In this document: positions 1 through 9,170 of the stretch, one piece after another
How the letters are laid out: every line of letters starts with the position of its first letter
Numbering within the stretch: the stretch's first letter is position 1
NCBI GenBank assembly: GCA_937925515.1
Contig: CALALP010000048.1
Span: forward strand, 1 to 44,402
Length of the DNA stretch: 44,402 nt
Direction of reading: 5' to 3'
DNA from: an uncultured Lachnoanaerobaculum sp.
GTDB lineage: Bacteria; Bacillota; Clostridia; Lachnospirales; Lachnospiraceae
Position numbers and translations under genes: made by a program
Notes under the pieces: model-generated
What the model saw: the letters and a program-made list of their open reading frames with translations, nothing else
Told to the model about the DNA's origin: nothing
Databases searched by the model: none

Positions 1-16
1 ATATCACTATTTAATT

Positions 17-53
17 AGGGGGTTTTCCTCGCTGTCGGCGAGAAAAACCCCCT
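17..53. repeat. Family A palindrome, copy 1 (probable terminator)
   Basis: Inverted repeat with arms GGGGGTTTTCCTCGC and GCGAGAAAAACCCCC around a short TGTCG centre, far more GC-rich than its surroundings. It lies about 70 bases beyond the stop codon of the minus-strand ABC exporter operon, so it probably ends that transcript, although no long T-run follows. The flank ATCACTATTTAA (3-14) recurs beside copy 2 at 9156-9167, so the repeated unit is longer than the hairpin. Confidence 0.75.
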
Positions 54-120
54 ATAAACAAAAATAACTATATAATAGTGAATAAATATATCTTTTTGTT
101 CTCCAATACCTTACTTCTCT

Positions 121-1974
121 CTAATTTCCTGTATAAAGCTTATAGTATCTTCCTTGTTGCTCTAGGAGTTCATCATGACTTCCTCTTTCAATAATTCTTC
201 CATTCTCAAGTACCATAATACAATCAGCATTTTTAACAGTTGATAATCTATGTGCGATTACAAATGTAGTTCTTCCACTCATAAGTGCGTCCATTCCTTT
301 TTGCACTAATCTTTCAGTTCTGGTATCTATTGAAGAGGTTGCCTCATCAAGTATAAGTACAGGTGGGTCTGCGACTGCTGCTCTTGCGATTGCAATAAGC
401 TGTCTTTGACCTTGTGAGAGTCTGCCTCCCTCGCCTCTTATAATAGTGTCATAACCTTGTGGGAGTCTTTCAATAAATCCTGCCGCATTTGCAAGTTTGG
501 CTGCTTGTTTACATTCTTCATCAGTAGCATCAGCACGACCGTATCTTATATTTTCCATTACAGTATCTGTAAATAGATTAGTTTCTTGCAAAACAATTCC
601 AAGGCTCTTTCTTAAATCAGCCTTTTTAATATCTTTTATATCAATGCCGTCATAGCTGATAACGCCTTTTTGTATATCATAGAATCTATTAATAAGGTTT
701 GTAATAGTTGTTTTTCCTGCACCTGTTGAGCCTACAAAGGCAACTTTTTGACCTTTATACGCATAAAGATTAATGTCATGCAAAACAGTTTTTTCTTCAT
801 TATAGCCAAAGTCAACATCTTTCATAACTATTTTGCCCTCAAGTTTTGTATAGGTAGCATCTCCATTTGTTTTGGTACTTTTCCAAGCCCATTTTCCGGT
901 ATTTTTTTCTACTTCTACAATATCCGAATCTTTTTCTTCTATATTTACAAGTTTTATATTGCCTTCATCTTCCTCAACTTTTTCTCCCCATAGCTTATAA
1001 ATTCTAGTTGCTCCGGCAGCAGCCTTTGCAACAGCATTCATCTGTTGGCTTATCTGTGAAAATGGCTGATTAAAGCTCTTTATAAGTGCAAGAAATGCTA
1101 CTACACCTCCTATGGTAAGTCCAAAAAGATTATTTAGTGCAAACATACTTCCTACTACTGCACATATAACATAATTAATATTTGCTATTTGAAAGATAAC
1201 AGGCATTAAAATATTTGCTAAACTATTTGCCTTATATGAGCTATCTCTAAGTTCATCATTATACTGTTCAAACTTCTTGGTAGTTTCATCTTCATGGCAA
1301 AATACTTTTATTACCTTTTGGCCACTTATCATTTCTTCAACATAACCATTTAACTTACCCATACCGACTTGTTGATTTACAAAGTTCTTACCTGACAGTT
1401 TTGCAACTTTACTGCTTATATAAAGCATTATTCCTATAAGTAAAAATGCTACCAAGGTCATAATTGGACTTAACATAAGCATTGCTACTGTAATACTTAT
1501 TATAGTAGCTATTGATTCTGTAAGCTGACCCATTGAATTTAGTATAAAATCTCTAAGTGTGTCAATGTCATTTGTATAAACAGACATTATATCGCCATGT
1601 GAATGTGTGTCAAAGTATCTAATAGGAAATTTTTCCATGTGTGAAAATGTTTCATATCTTATTTTCCTTATAGTCCCTTGTGCTACATAAATCATCATTC
1701 TAACTGCTACATAAGAACCTGTAACACCTATTGCATAAAAGGTCGCCACTCTAAGTATTGCATACAAAAGAGGTGTGAAGTTAGGGCTTTCTTGATTCAT
1801 AAGTGGAATAATGTAACCGTCTATAAGTGTTCTCATAAATGTAGTTCCTTGAACTACTGCAAGTGAGTTTATAATTATTCCTACAACCGATATAATAAGT
1901 TGAATTGGATAGTTTTTAAAAACATAACCTATAATTCTACCCAAATCTCTATAATTATTATTCTTTTTTTCCAT
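121..1974 (-). CDS. ABC exporter half-transporter, canonical-site subunit (617 aa)
   Basis: Fused permease-ATPase of the multidrug/lipid exporter type. The N-terminal ~330 residues hold the six-helix exporter domain. The ATPase domain shows Walker A GSTGAGKTT (~414-422), signature LSQGQ (~520), Walker B LILDEAT (~541) with the catalytic Glu, and the switch His in AHR (~573). A charged ~50-residue insert separates the two halves. It starts two bases after the stop of the next exporter gene, whose ATPase lacks the catalytic Glu and switch His, so the two almost certainly form a heterodimer in which this chain supplies the intact Walker B/His residues. The signature is LSQGQ rather than LSGGQ. 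The substrate cannot be told from sequence; drug or lipid efflux is the family norm. Last gene of the operon. Confidence 0.93.
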   Translation of the reverse strand: MEKKNNNYRDLGRIIGYVFKNYPIQLIISVVGIIINSLAVVQGTTFMRTLIDGYIIPLMNQESPNFTPLLYAILRVATFYAIGVTGSYVAVRMMIYVAQGTIRKIRYETFSHMEKFPIRYFDTHSHGDIMSVYTNDIDTLRDFILNSMGQLTESIATIISITVAMLMLSPIMTLVAFLLIGIMLYISSKVAKLSGKNFVNQQVGMGKLNGYVEEMISGQKVIKVFCHEDETTKKFEQYNDELRDSSYKANSLANILMPVIFQIANINYVICAVVGSMFALNNLFGLTIGGVVAFLALIKSFNQPFSQISQQMNAVAKAAAGATRIYKLWGEKVEEDEGNIKLVNIEEKDSDIVEVEKNTGKWAWKSTKTNGDATYTKLEGKIVMKDVDFGYNEEKTVLHDINLYAYKGQKVAFVGSTGAGKTTITNLINRFYDIQKGVISYDGIDIKDIKKADLRKSLGIVLQETNLFTDTVMENIRYGRADATDEECKQAAKLANAAGFIERLPQGYDTIIRGEGGRLSQGQRQLIAIARAAVADPPVLILDEATSSIDTRTERLVQKGMDALMSGRTTFVIAHRLSTVKNADCIMVLENGRIIERGSHDELLEQQGRYYKLYTGN

Positions 1975-1976
1975 AT

Positions 1977-3737
1977 CTACTCTCCCATTCTATCAAAGTC
2001 GCCACTTGTTTCCATTTGAACCTCAGCAACTGCTTTGTAAATCTTATTATTTTTAAGGAGATTCTCATGTGTATCAAAGCCGTCTACTCTACCGTCATCT
2101 AAAACTATAATCTTATCTGCGTCCTTAACAGATGAAAGTCTTTGAGCAATTATAATCTTAGTAATCTCAGGCACATATTCTTTTAGTGCTAAACGTATTT
2201 TTGCATCCGTTGCAGTATCTACTGCTGAAGTAGAATCATCAAATATAATAATCTTAGGTTTCTTTAGCAATGCTCTTGCAATACAAAGTCTTTGCTTTTG
2301 ACCTCCGGATACATTACTTCCTCCCTGTTCAATATATGTATCATATTTGTTTTCAAACTTTTCTATAAACTCATCTGCACATGCAATCTTGCAAACTCTT
2401 TTACAGTCCTCCAAGGTAGCATTTTTATCTCCCCAACGTAAATTTTCAAGTATAGTACCTGAAAATAATTCATTTTTTTGAAGTACCATACTTACACTAT
2501 CTCTTAGTACCTCTAAATCATACTCTCTGACATCAATTCCTCCTACCTTTACACTTCCATTTTCTACATCATAAAGTCTTGAGATAAGATTTGCCAAAGA
2601 AGTTTTTGAACTTCCCGTACCTCCTATTATTCCGATAGTTTGTCCTGATTTAATATCTAAGTTTATATTGCTAAGTGCGTATTTGTTACTACCTTTTTTG
2701 TATGAAAAATCAACATTTTCAAATAAAATACTTCCGTCTTTAACTTTGGTAATGCCATTTAAAGGATTTGTTAAGTCAATTTTTTCATCAAGTACTTCTA
2801 TAACTCTTTTAGCATTTGCCTCTGAAAGAACAATTCCTACCAAGGTTATAGCAACCATTAAAAGGCTTATAATTACATTGGTTATATAGGAAAATAAGCT
2901 TGTAAGTTCTCCTGTGGTAAGCTCATTTGCTACAACCATTCTTGCACCAAACCAAGATAATGCAAGCATACATATATATAATGTAAGACTTACTATCGGA
3001 ATCAATGCCATAACCTTAACTTCTGCCTTTATAAATAAATTATAAAGTTCAGTTATAGAACCAAGAAACTTTTGTATCTCACTATCTTCTTTTACAAAGC
3101 TCTTTACTACTCTAATTCCTTTTACATTTTCCTGAATTTTTGAGTTAATATCATCATACTTATTAAAGGCATTTTCATATAATTTAAATGCAGGTAAAAT
3201 TAAAACTACAAGTGTTACGGCAAAAGCAATTCCTGCAACAAAAAATATAGTTGAAAGTTTAGGGCTTATTGATATTATTAGAAATAATGATGATATAAGT
3301 GTGATAGGCGAACTCATCAACATTCTAAAAGACATCATATAAGTATTTTGTATATTATTTACATCTGTTGTAATTCTTGTAATAAGTCCTCCGGTTGAAA
3401 ACTTATCTATATTTGCAAATGAAAACTTTTGTACTTTTTCAAATACTGCAAGTCTTAGATTTGCCGCAAAGCCTGTGGAAGAAAAGGCTGCATATCTTCC
3501 TGACATTATTCCACAAAACAAAGCACATATTGCCATTAAAATCATAAAAAAACCATATTTTAATACTTCATTACTGTTTCCTGCACTTATTCCCTTGTCA
3601 ATAATTGCACCAATCATGTAGGGAATAGCCACTCCAAATATAACCTCTCCAACTGTAAATAAAACAGTTAAAATAGTAGCCGTTTTATACTGTTTTATAT
3701 ATTTGCTTAATTTTTTTATCATATTTTCCTCTTTCAC
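1977..3737 (-). CDS. ABC exporter half-transporter, degenerate-site subunit (586 aa)
   Basis: Permease-ATPase fusion of normal length. Six predicted membrane helices occupy the first ~300 residues. The ATPase domain has Walker A GGTGSSKT (~370-377), signature VSGGQ, then FDDSTSAVD (~499), where Asp replaces the catalytic Glu, and AQR (~533), where Gln replaces the switch His. These two changes are the hallmark of the degenerate-site subunit in heterodimeric exporters such as TM287/288 and LmrCD. It sits two bases upstream of the canonical partner and three bases after the SbcC-like gene, indicating one transcript. The substrate is unknown. Confidence 0.93.
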   Translation of the reverse strand: MKEENMIKKLSKYIKQYKTATILTVLFTVGEVIFGVAIPYMIGAIIDKGISAGNSNEVLKYGFFMILMAICALFCGIMSGRYAAFSSTGFAANLRLAVFEKVQKFSFANIDKFSTGGLITRITTDVNNIQNTYMMSFRMLMSSPITLISSLFLIISISPKLSTIFFVAGIAFAVTLVVLILPAFKLYENAFNKYDDINSKIQENVKGIRVVKSFVKEDSEIQKFLGSITELYNLFIKAEVKVMALIPIVSLTLYICMLALSWFGARMVVANELTTGELTSLFSYITNVIISLLMVAITLVGIVLSEANAKRVIEVLDEKIDLTNPLNGITKVKDGSILFENVDFSYKKGSNKYALSNINLDIKSGQTIGIIGGTGSSKTSLANLISRLYDVENGSVKVGGIDVREYDLEVLRDSVSMVLQKNELFSGTILENLRWGDKNATLEDCKRVCKIACADEFIEKFENKYDTYIEQGGSNVSGGQKQRLCIARALLKKPKIIIFDDSTSAVDTATDAKIRLALKEYVPEITKIIIAQRLSSVKDADKIIVLDDGRVDGFDTHENLLKNNKIYKAVAEVQMETSGDFDRMGE

Positions 3738-3740
3738 ATT

Positions 3741-5423
3741 TTACAGTAATCTAGTCTTACTGCAAGTTAAATATAATATCTGATAGCTCTTAGAAATTTC
3801 TCTTAGAAAATCAAAAGCTCCTGCCATTTTCTCATCATCTAAATTGACAAATGAATCATCTAAAATAATTATCGGCTTTTCATTTTCATACATTGCCTCA
3901 ATTACTGCAATTCTTAAGCATAGAGAAACTAAGTCCTTATATCCCTCACTTAAAAAATCTATACTTCTTAAAGCACCCATAGTATTTATATGAAGTCTTA
4001 AATTTGCATCTAATACAAAGTCCTTTGCAGTATAACCTGCTTTTGTATATCTACATAATATATTAAAATATTTATCAAATGAGATTTTCAAAGGCTCTAA
4101 CAATCTTTTTGAAATGTTTATTCTTGCCTTTTGGATAAAATACTCAACATTTAAATATTTTTCATATTCCCATTTTAACACTTCATACTTATCTGCTAAC
4201 TTTTGATACTCTAATTCTTTTTCAGCTATAATTTCAAGTTTTGAATCTATCTCAGATATTTTATTTTTTTTAGTTATTATTTCATTTATACAATTTTCTA
4301 TTAATTCCTGCTTGTTCTCATCACTTTCTTCCTCTATATCTTCTTCCTCTAACTCCTCCTCCCATTTTATATAATCCTTTATAACATATCTAAAGATTAT
4401 ATAATAGGCTAATGTAATTACTATAGAAGTAATAACCATTATTTTTAAGGCTGTAAGTGAAAATATTTTTTGATTAAAAATTAAAAATATAATTACAATC
4501 AAAGCAAAAACTATTAGCTCCATTTTTGCTAAGTCCTCTAAAATATTTTTTATGTTTTGAAAATTTATTCTTTTTTTGGTGGCTATATTATGCCTTACAG
4601 AATCATTTTTCAGTGCATCTATAAAATTTTTCTGCACACTTTCAGGAAGTAATTTTGAAATTTTTTTTAAAAAAGGTAGATTTTTTTCCTCTACTTCCTC
4701 CTCCTCATCAAAACCTCCAAGTAATTTGTTCTTTTCCTCTTCTAAGTTTTCACATTCTTCTTTAACTGTTTTTCTCTCTTCTATTAAACTTTCTTTTCTC
4801 GAAATCTCTCCCTCTAAAAAAAGTAATTCATCATTTAATTTATAAAGCTTTCCTGTTTTTCTTTGAGGATTAAGATAGTCCTTTATTTTTTTTATACTTG
4901 CCAGGGCATAATCAGACATTCCAAGATTTGCACTTGTAGCGGCTGTATCCACAATATTTTCAGTTAAATTTGAAGTTATATACATCTTTTTGTCTATTTG
5001 AGAAATGTACATAGAATTCATAAAAGAGTTCATATCAAGGTGAAATATTTCCTCCCCTAGGTTTGATGTATAATCCTCGGTTATTAGATTAGTCTTAGCA
5101 TCAAAAAGAGCAAACCTGTCCTCGCTACCATTTTTCTTTTTACCAAAAAGCCTCTCACATCTATATAACTTATTATTAAGTGAAAATGTTATGCTCCCAC
5201 CATAAGCTCCCATATTCCAAGGCTGATAGTGTTTCCTTTCATTTTCAACTTCATCTTGTTTGCCCTCAGCACTAAAACCATAAAACATTACCTTAATAAA
5301 CACTGCTAATGTAGTCTTTCCCCAAGAATTTCTCCTGAGCAGACTATTGATATTATCATCAAAATCAAGATTAACCTTACTAAGTTTTCCAAAGTTTTCA
5401 ATATGTATATGCTTTATCTTCAA
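3741..5423 (-). CDS. SbcC/YhaN-like ABC-type ATPase with central membrane segments (560 aa)
   Basis: Rad50/SbcC-type ATPase. The N-terminus (KIKHIHIENFGKL) and P-loop (30-38) are typical of the family; the C-terminus has an LSEGYKDLVSL signature (~490) and Walker B IIILDDS (~516-524). Between them lie acidic, coiled-coil-prone stretches and, unusually for a DNA repair ATPase, two hydrophobic segments (~300-346) that look like a membrane hairpin. YhaN of Bacillus also has central membrane segments but is much longer (over 900 residues). The P-loop reads RRNSWGKTT, so the first and fourth positions of GxxGxGKT are Arg and Ser, while the GKT core is kept. It overlaps the upstream SbcD-like gene by 26 bases, so the two products very likely work together on DNA ends, possibly at the membrane. 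Confidence 0.85.
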   Translation of the reverse strand: MKIKHIHIENFGKLSKVNLDFDDNINSLLRRNSWGKTTLAVFIKVMFYGFSAEGKQDEVENERKHYQPWNMGAYGGSITFSLNNKLYRCERLFGKKKNGSEDRFALFDAKTNLITEDYTSNLGEEIFHLDMNSFMNSMYISQIDKKMYITSNLTENIVDTAATSANLGMSDYALASIKKIKDYLNPQRKTGKLYKLNDELLFLEGEISRKESLIEERKTVKEECENLEEEKNKLLGGFDEEEEVEEKNLPFLKKISKLLPESVQKNFIDALKNDSVRHNIATKKRINFQNIKNILEDLAKMELIVFALIVIIFLIFNQKIFSLTALKIMVITSIVITLAYYIIFRYVIKDYIKWEEELEEEDIEEESDENKQELIENCINEIITKKNKISEIDSKLEIIAEKELEYQKLADKYEVLKWEYEKYLNVEYFIQKARINISKRLLEPLKISFDKYFNILCRYTKAGYTAKDFVLDANLRLHINTMGALRSIDFLSEGYKDLVSLCLRIAVIEAMYENEKPIIILDDSFVNLDDEKMAGAFDFLREISKSYQILYLTCSKTRLL

Positions 5424-6510
5424 AGTCTGTTTTCTCTCCCTTAAGCAGTTTTACTCCACATTTTATAATTTCTTCTTTTTTCTCATCTGTCAAATCTTTA
5501 TCCAGCTTAACTACATTTATAAATTCAGCTATCATAGAGTTTTCAGCTGTGTATTCATTATAAGTTTCTATCCTTTTAAGCCTAATCTTAACTATGTAAT
5601 ATTCATCTTTTAAAAGCTTTTCTAAATAGGAAATGTTTGTGTCCAAACTTATTGTCAAATCAAGAATATCTCCAAAAACTCCACCATTTTTTCTAAACCT
5701 ATCAGCTATCTCAAACAATAAATTATCTACATTTTCAATATCATTTACATCGGTTATATCTACATTTACAATCTTTCTTTTGGCAAATGGTATAAACTTT
5801 AGCTTATACTCAAAGCTTTCCTCATCTATATCAAGCATTACAAAGCCATGCTCTCCTGCCTCATCAAAGCCCCTTGTTTCTAGGCAACCTGAATAACAAT
5901 AAATGCCTCTTGGCTTTAACTCTCCCTTAATAAATCTATGTATATGCCCAAGTGCCAAATAATCAATATTTTTATTATATAAGCCTGAGAGTGCAATATT
6001 TTCCTCTGAATCCGTCTTATATTCATTTATTTGACCATGCAAAATGACTATATTAAACTCTTCAGTTTTAAGATTGAGTCTATCATATAGTAGATTTTTA
6101 TTGTTGGAGTTAATCTCTAATCCACTTACAGTGATACATTTTCCATTTTTTAAAAGCATTCTGTAAGTCTTAAGCTTTTCACTACTAAATAAGTTTAAAT
6201 TAGGGGGTTTTTCCTCCCCCCTTAAAATTAGCTCTGATAAGTCATGATTTCCTTTTAGGTAATAAAACTCTATATTAGAATTTTTTAAGATACAACCTAG
6301 CACTACTTTTCTTGTATTATTGGAAATGTTATCTGTATCAAATAAATCTCCTGCAATAATTATAACCTTTACCTTATTTGTTTTTGCAAATTCAACCATT
6401 TTACTAAAGGTGTCAAGTATTTCCATATTTCTTTGAAATGCTTTCTCCCTGTCCATGTTTGCAGTTAGCTTAGAATCTAAATGAATATCAGCACAATGTA
6501 TTACTTTCAT
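5398..6510 (-). CDS. SbcD/YhaO-like metallophosphoesterase, DNA nuclease subunit (370 aa)
   Basis: Calcineurin-like phosphoesterase of the Mre11/SbcD type. All metal-binding motifs are present in order: DIH (8-10), GDLFD (54-58), GNHD (87-90), LHGQ (~157) and LGHIH (~187). The C-terminal ~120 residues form the capping region seen in YhaO-type proteins. Members act as Mn-dependent exo/endonucleases driven by an SbcC/Rad50 ATPase; the overlapping downstream gene encodes that partner. It begins 10 bases after the thioesterase stop. Whether this is the cell's main SbcCD or a second, YhaON-like complex cannot be settled here; the short membrane-associated partner favours the latter. Confidence 0.9.
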   Translation of the reverse strand: MKVIHCADIHLDSKLTANMDREKAFQRNMEILDTFSKMVEFAKTNKVKVIIIAGDLFDTDNISNNTRKVVLGCILKNSNIEFYYLKGNHDLSELILRGEEKPPNLNLFSSEKLKTYRMLLKNGKCITVSGLEINSNNKNLLYDRLNLKTEEFNIVILHGQINEYKTDSEENIALSGLYNKNIDYLALGHIHRFIKGELKPRGIYCYSGCLETRGFDEAGEHGFVMLDIDEESFEYKLKFIPFAKRKIVNVDITDVNDIENVDNLLFEIADRFRKNGGVFGDILDLTISLDTNISYLEKLLKDEYYIVKIRLKRIETYNEYTAENSMIAEFINVVKLDKDLTDEKKEEIIKCGVKLLKGEKTDFEDKAYTY

Positions 6511-6520
6511 ATAATTACCA

Positions 6521-6910
6521 TTACTTTAAGTTTTTATTATCTGTTTTTGCTTGGAATTTCTCTATATCAATAATAAATCTTTCATGCTTTCCCTCGCCTA
6601 TCTTTCCAAGCTTATCAAAAGCCTCTACTTCAAAAACAAGCCTCCTGTTGTCTATCTCAACAAGCTTTGCCCTAGCAGAAACTTCCATTCCGATTGGAGT
6701 TGCAGATAAATGCTTTATGTCGACTTTAGTACCCACTGTTGAATAACCCTCTTCAAGATATTTTTCAACACTTTCATAAGCAGCTCTTTCCATAAGCGTA
6801 ATCATAGCAGGAGTAGCATATACTTTAAGTCCTCCACTATGGCATGCATAAGCAGTTTTTTCCTCCAATACTGTTTCTCTTAATTCTCCTGTTAAACCAA
6901 TTTCAAGCAT
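6521..6910 (-). CDS. Hotdog-fold thioesterase, FlK-like (129 aa)
   Basis: Small single-domain hotdog protein resembling the fluoroacetyl-CoA thioesterase (FlK)-like thioesterases. Recognisable family blocks are VYATPAMITLMERAA (~30-45), STVGTKVDIKHLSATPIG (~57-74) and the C-terminal GKIGEGKHERFIID. Members hydrolyse acyl-CoA thioesters; the substrate is not evident. An AAAGGGG ribosome site lies eight bases before the ATG, and a good promoter sits ~46 bases upstream, making this the first gene of the five-gene operon with the nuclease pair and ABC exporter. Confidence 0.85.
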   Translation of the reverse strand: MLEIGLTGELRETVLEEKTAYACHSGGLKVYATPAMITLMERAAYESVEKYLEEGYSTVGTKVDIKHLSATPIGMEVSARAKLVEIDNRRLVFEVEAFDKLGKIGEGKHERFIIDIEKFQAKTDNKNLK

Positions 6911-6955
6911 AATGTTTCCCCTTTCACATTAAATCTAAATTGTACACACATGGCA

Positions 6956-6984
6956 AGTATAACCAATTATATTTTTTTTATCAA
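6956..6984 (-). promoter_or_regulatory. Promoter of the thioesterase-nuclease-exporter operon
   Basis: Read on the minus strand: TTGATA, a 17-base spacer, then TATACT. This is a near-consensus housekeeping promoter, giving a leader of about 40 bases before the thioesterase ATG. No other convincing promoter is visible before the following overlapping genes. Confidence 0.7.
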
Positions 6985-7039
6985 GCGTTAAATTTTTCTT
7001 AGAATCTTTCCTATTATAAATAGGTTTATAATAGATAAA

Positions 7040-7078
7040 AATAAAAAAGACAGGTATAGACTAGCTATACCTATCCTA
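7040..7078 (-). terminator. Intrinsic terminator of groESL
   Basis: On the minus strand a stem GATAGGTATAG / CTATACCTGTC (one mismatch) with a five-base loop is followed by TTTTTTATTTTT. It begins about 15 bases after the groEL stop, the classic form and place for a factor-independent terminator. Confidence 0.8.
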
Positions 7079-7092
7079 ATTACCTTAAGTTA

Positions 7093-8715
7093 TTACATCA
7101 TTCCACCCATTCCGGCTCCGGCAGGCATTGCAGGAGTATCTTCCTTAATGCTTGCTACAACTGACTCGGTTGTAAGTAATGTACTTGCTACTGAAGTTGC
7201 ATTTTGAAGTGCTGAACGAGTAACCTTAGCAGGGTCAAGAATACCTGCCTTAACCATATCTACATATTCTTCTTTATATGCATCAAAACCAATTCCGGCT
7301 TTACTTTCCTTAACCTTGCTTACTATTACACTTCCCTCAAGACCTGCATTTTCAGCAATCCTAAATAGTGGAGCCTCAAGTGCCTTAAGTACAATTCTTG
7401 CACCAATCTTTTCATCTCCGTCAAGGGTGTCAACTAACTCTGCAATTTCTTTTGTAATATGAATGTAAGCTGAGCCACCTCCTGCTACAATTCCCTCTTC
7501 TACTGCTGCTCTTGTAGCATTGAGTGCATCTTCCATACGAAGTTTAGCCTCTTTCATCTCTGTTTCAGTTGCCGCACCTACTCTAATCACTGCAACACCA
7601 CCTGAAAGCTTAGCAAGTCTTTCTTGTAACTTCTCCTTGTCAAAGTCTGAAGTTGTTTCAGCTAACTGAGCCTTAATTTGTGCAATTCTTGCATCAATGT
7701 CTAACTTCTCGCCATAACCGTCAACAATGATTGTATTTTCTTTTTGAACCTTAACTGACTTTGCACGTCCAAGTTGCTGAATAGTTGCATCGCTTAAGTT
7801 AAGTCCTACTTCCTCACTTATAACTGTACCACCTGTTAAAACAGCGATGTCTTTAAGCATTTCCTTTCTTCTATCTCCATAACCCGGAGCTTTAACTGCC
7901 GCAACATTGAAAGTTCCTCTTAACTTATTAACTATAAGTGTTGTAAGAGCCTCTCCCTCAACATCTTCTGCAATAATTAAAAGCTTTGCTCCTGACTTTA
8001 CTATTTCCTCAAGTAATGGTAATATCTCTTGAATATTGCTTATTTTTTTATCTGTTATAAGAATGTATGGATTTTCAAGATTAACTTCCATTTTTTCCAT
8101 ATCTGTACACATATAAGCTGAAACATAACCTCTGTCAAACTGCATACCCTCTACAAGGTCAAGTTCTGTCTTCATAGTCTTTGACTCTTCTATAGAAATA
8201 ACTCCGTCCTTTGTAACCTTTTCCATAGCGTCTGCAACAAGCTGACCTACTTCATCATCTGATGCTGATATAGCTGCAACTCTTGCAATATGTTTCTTTC
8301 CGTCGATAGGAACGCTTAATTTTGCAATAGCTGAAACTGCTAAATCAGTAGCTTTTTTCATTCCCTTTCTAAGTACAATAGGGTTTGCACCTGCTGTAAT
8401 ATTTTTCATTCCCTCATTTATCATAGCTTGAGCAAGAACTGTTGCAGTTGTAGTTCCGTCGCCTGCTACATCATTTGTCTTTGTAGCAACTTCCTTAACT
8501 AATTGAGCTCCCATATTTTCAAAAGCGTCAGGAAGTTCAATCTCCTTTGCAATAGTAACTCCGTCATTGGTAATGAGTGGTGCTCCAAAACTCTTATCCA
8601 GTACAACATTTCTTCCTTTTGGTCCTAATGTAACTCTAACTGTATCTGCAAGCTGATTTACGCCTGACTCTAAGGCTTTTCTAGCCTCTATTCCATATTT
8701 AATTTCCTTTGCCAT
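7093..8715 (-). CDS. groL: Chaperonin GroEL (540 aa)
   Basis: Full-length 60-kDa chaperonin subunit. It carries the invariant VTLGPKGRNVVLDK near the N-terminus, GDGTTTATVLAQ in the nucleotide site, the conserved apical domain, and the C-terminal Gly/Met-rich tail ending GGMM. Fourteen copies build the ATP-driven folding cage with GroES. I place the start at the ATG at 8715 (MAKEIKYG), with GGAGG about eight bases upstream; a TTG at 8730 in the same frame would add five residues but has no ribosome site and abuts the groES stop. Co-transcribed with groES under CIRCE control. Confidence 0.98.
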   Translation of the reverse strand: MAKEIKYGIEARKALESGVNQLADTVRVTLGPKGRNVVLDKSFGAPLITNDGVTIAKEIELPDAFENMGAQLVKEVATKTNDVAGDGTTTATVLAQAMINEGMKNITAGANPIVLRKGMKKATDLAVSAIAKLSVPIDGKKHIARVAAISASDDEVGQLVADAMEKVTKDGVISIEESKTMKTELDLVEGMQFDRGYVSAYMCTDMEKMEVNLENPYILITDKKISNIQEILPLLEEIVKSGAKLLIIAEDVEGEALTTLIVNKLRGTFNVAAVKAPGYGDRRKEMLKDIAVLTGGTVISEEVGLNLSDATIQQLGRAKSVKVQKENTIIVDGYGEKLDIDARIAQIKAQLAETTSDFDKEKLQERLAKLSGGVAVIRVGAATETEMKEAKLRMEDALNATRAAVEEGIVAGGGSAYIHITKEIAELVDTLDGDEKIGARIVLKALEAPLFRIAENAGLEGSVIVSKVKESKAGIGFDAYKEEYVDMVKAGILDPAKVTRSALQNATSVASTLLTTESVVASIKEDTPAMPAGAGMGGMM

Positions 8716-8730
8716 ATTTTCTTCCTCCAA

Positions 8731-9015
8731 TTACTTTATAATAGCAAGAATGTCATTTTGCTTAACTACTATATAATTTTCTCCGTCAAGCTCTACTTCT
8801 GTACCTGCATATTTTGAATAAATAACCTTATCTTTTTCTTTTACCTGCATTGTTATTTCTTTTCCGTCAACTATTCCTCCCGGGCCTACTGCAACAACCT
8901 CTGCCTGAGAAGGCTTTTCCTTTGCTTGTCCTGTAAGAATGATTCCTGATGCAGTGGTTTCTTCAGCAACAAGCTGTCTTAAAACAACTCTATCAAATAA
9001 TGGTACTAAATTCAT
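8731..9015 (-). CDS. groES: Co-chaperonin GroES (94 aa)
   Basis: Ten-kDa lid of the GroEL cage. Family features: N-terminal PLFDRVVLR, the mobile loop with SGIILTG (~23-29), EVVAVGPG (~39-46) and C-terminal YIVVKQNDILAII. A perfect AGGAGG sits five bases before the ATG. It is first in the groESL operon, with 15 bases between its stop and the groEL start. Confidence 0.98.
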   Translation of the reverse strand: MNLVPLFDRVVLRQLVAEETTASGIILTGQAKEKPSQAEVVAVGPGGIVDGKEITMQVKEKDKVIYSKYAGTEVELDGENYIVVKQNDILAIIK

Positions 9016-9059
9016 ATATTACCTCCTACTAAAATATATAATCTAAATCATCAAACCAA

Positions 9060-9088
9060 GTTATAACATTTATTATTAGCACTGTCAA
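9060..9088 (-). promoter_or_regulatory. groESL promoter
   Basis: Minus strand: perfect TTGACA, a 17-base spacer, TATAAC. The -35 box lies inside the CIRCE operator, so HrcA binding would directly block RNA polymerase. The predicted start leaves a leader of about 40 bases. Confidence 0.85.
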
Positions 9089-9102
9089 GAGTTGAGTGCT
9101 AA
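9076..9102. promoter_or_regulatory. CIRCE heat-shock operator (HrcA site)
   Basis: TTAGCACTG - nine bases - GAGTGCTAA, the consensus CIRCE inverted repeat with only the innermost pair of the left arm changed. HrcA represses chaperone genes through this element and releases it when GroEL is occupied by unfolded proteins. The hrcA gene itself is not in this window. Confidence 0.95.
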
Positions 9103-9170
9103 TAATTTATGAATTTTTTGTGATTACATAATAATTCTATTTTTAGGAAATTTAGATCACTATTTAAATC

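Noticed and set aside
8716..8730. TTG start extending groEL by five codons
   Set aside because: No ribosome site; the ATG at 8715 has GGAGG in front and gives the universal GroEL N-terminus.
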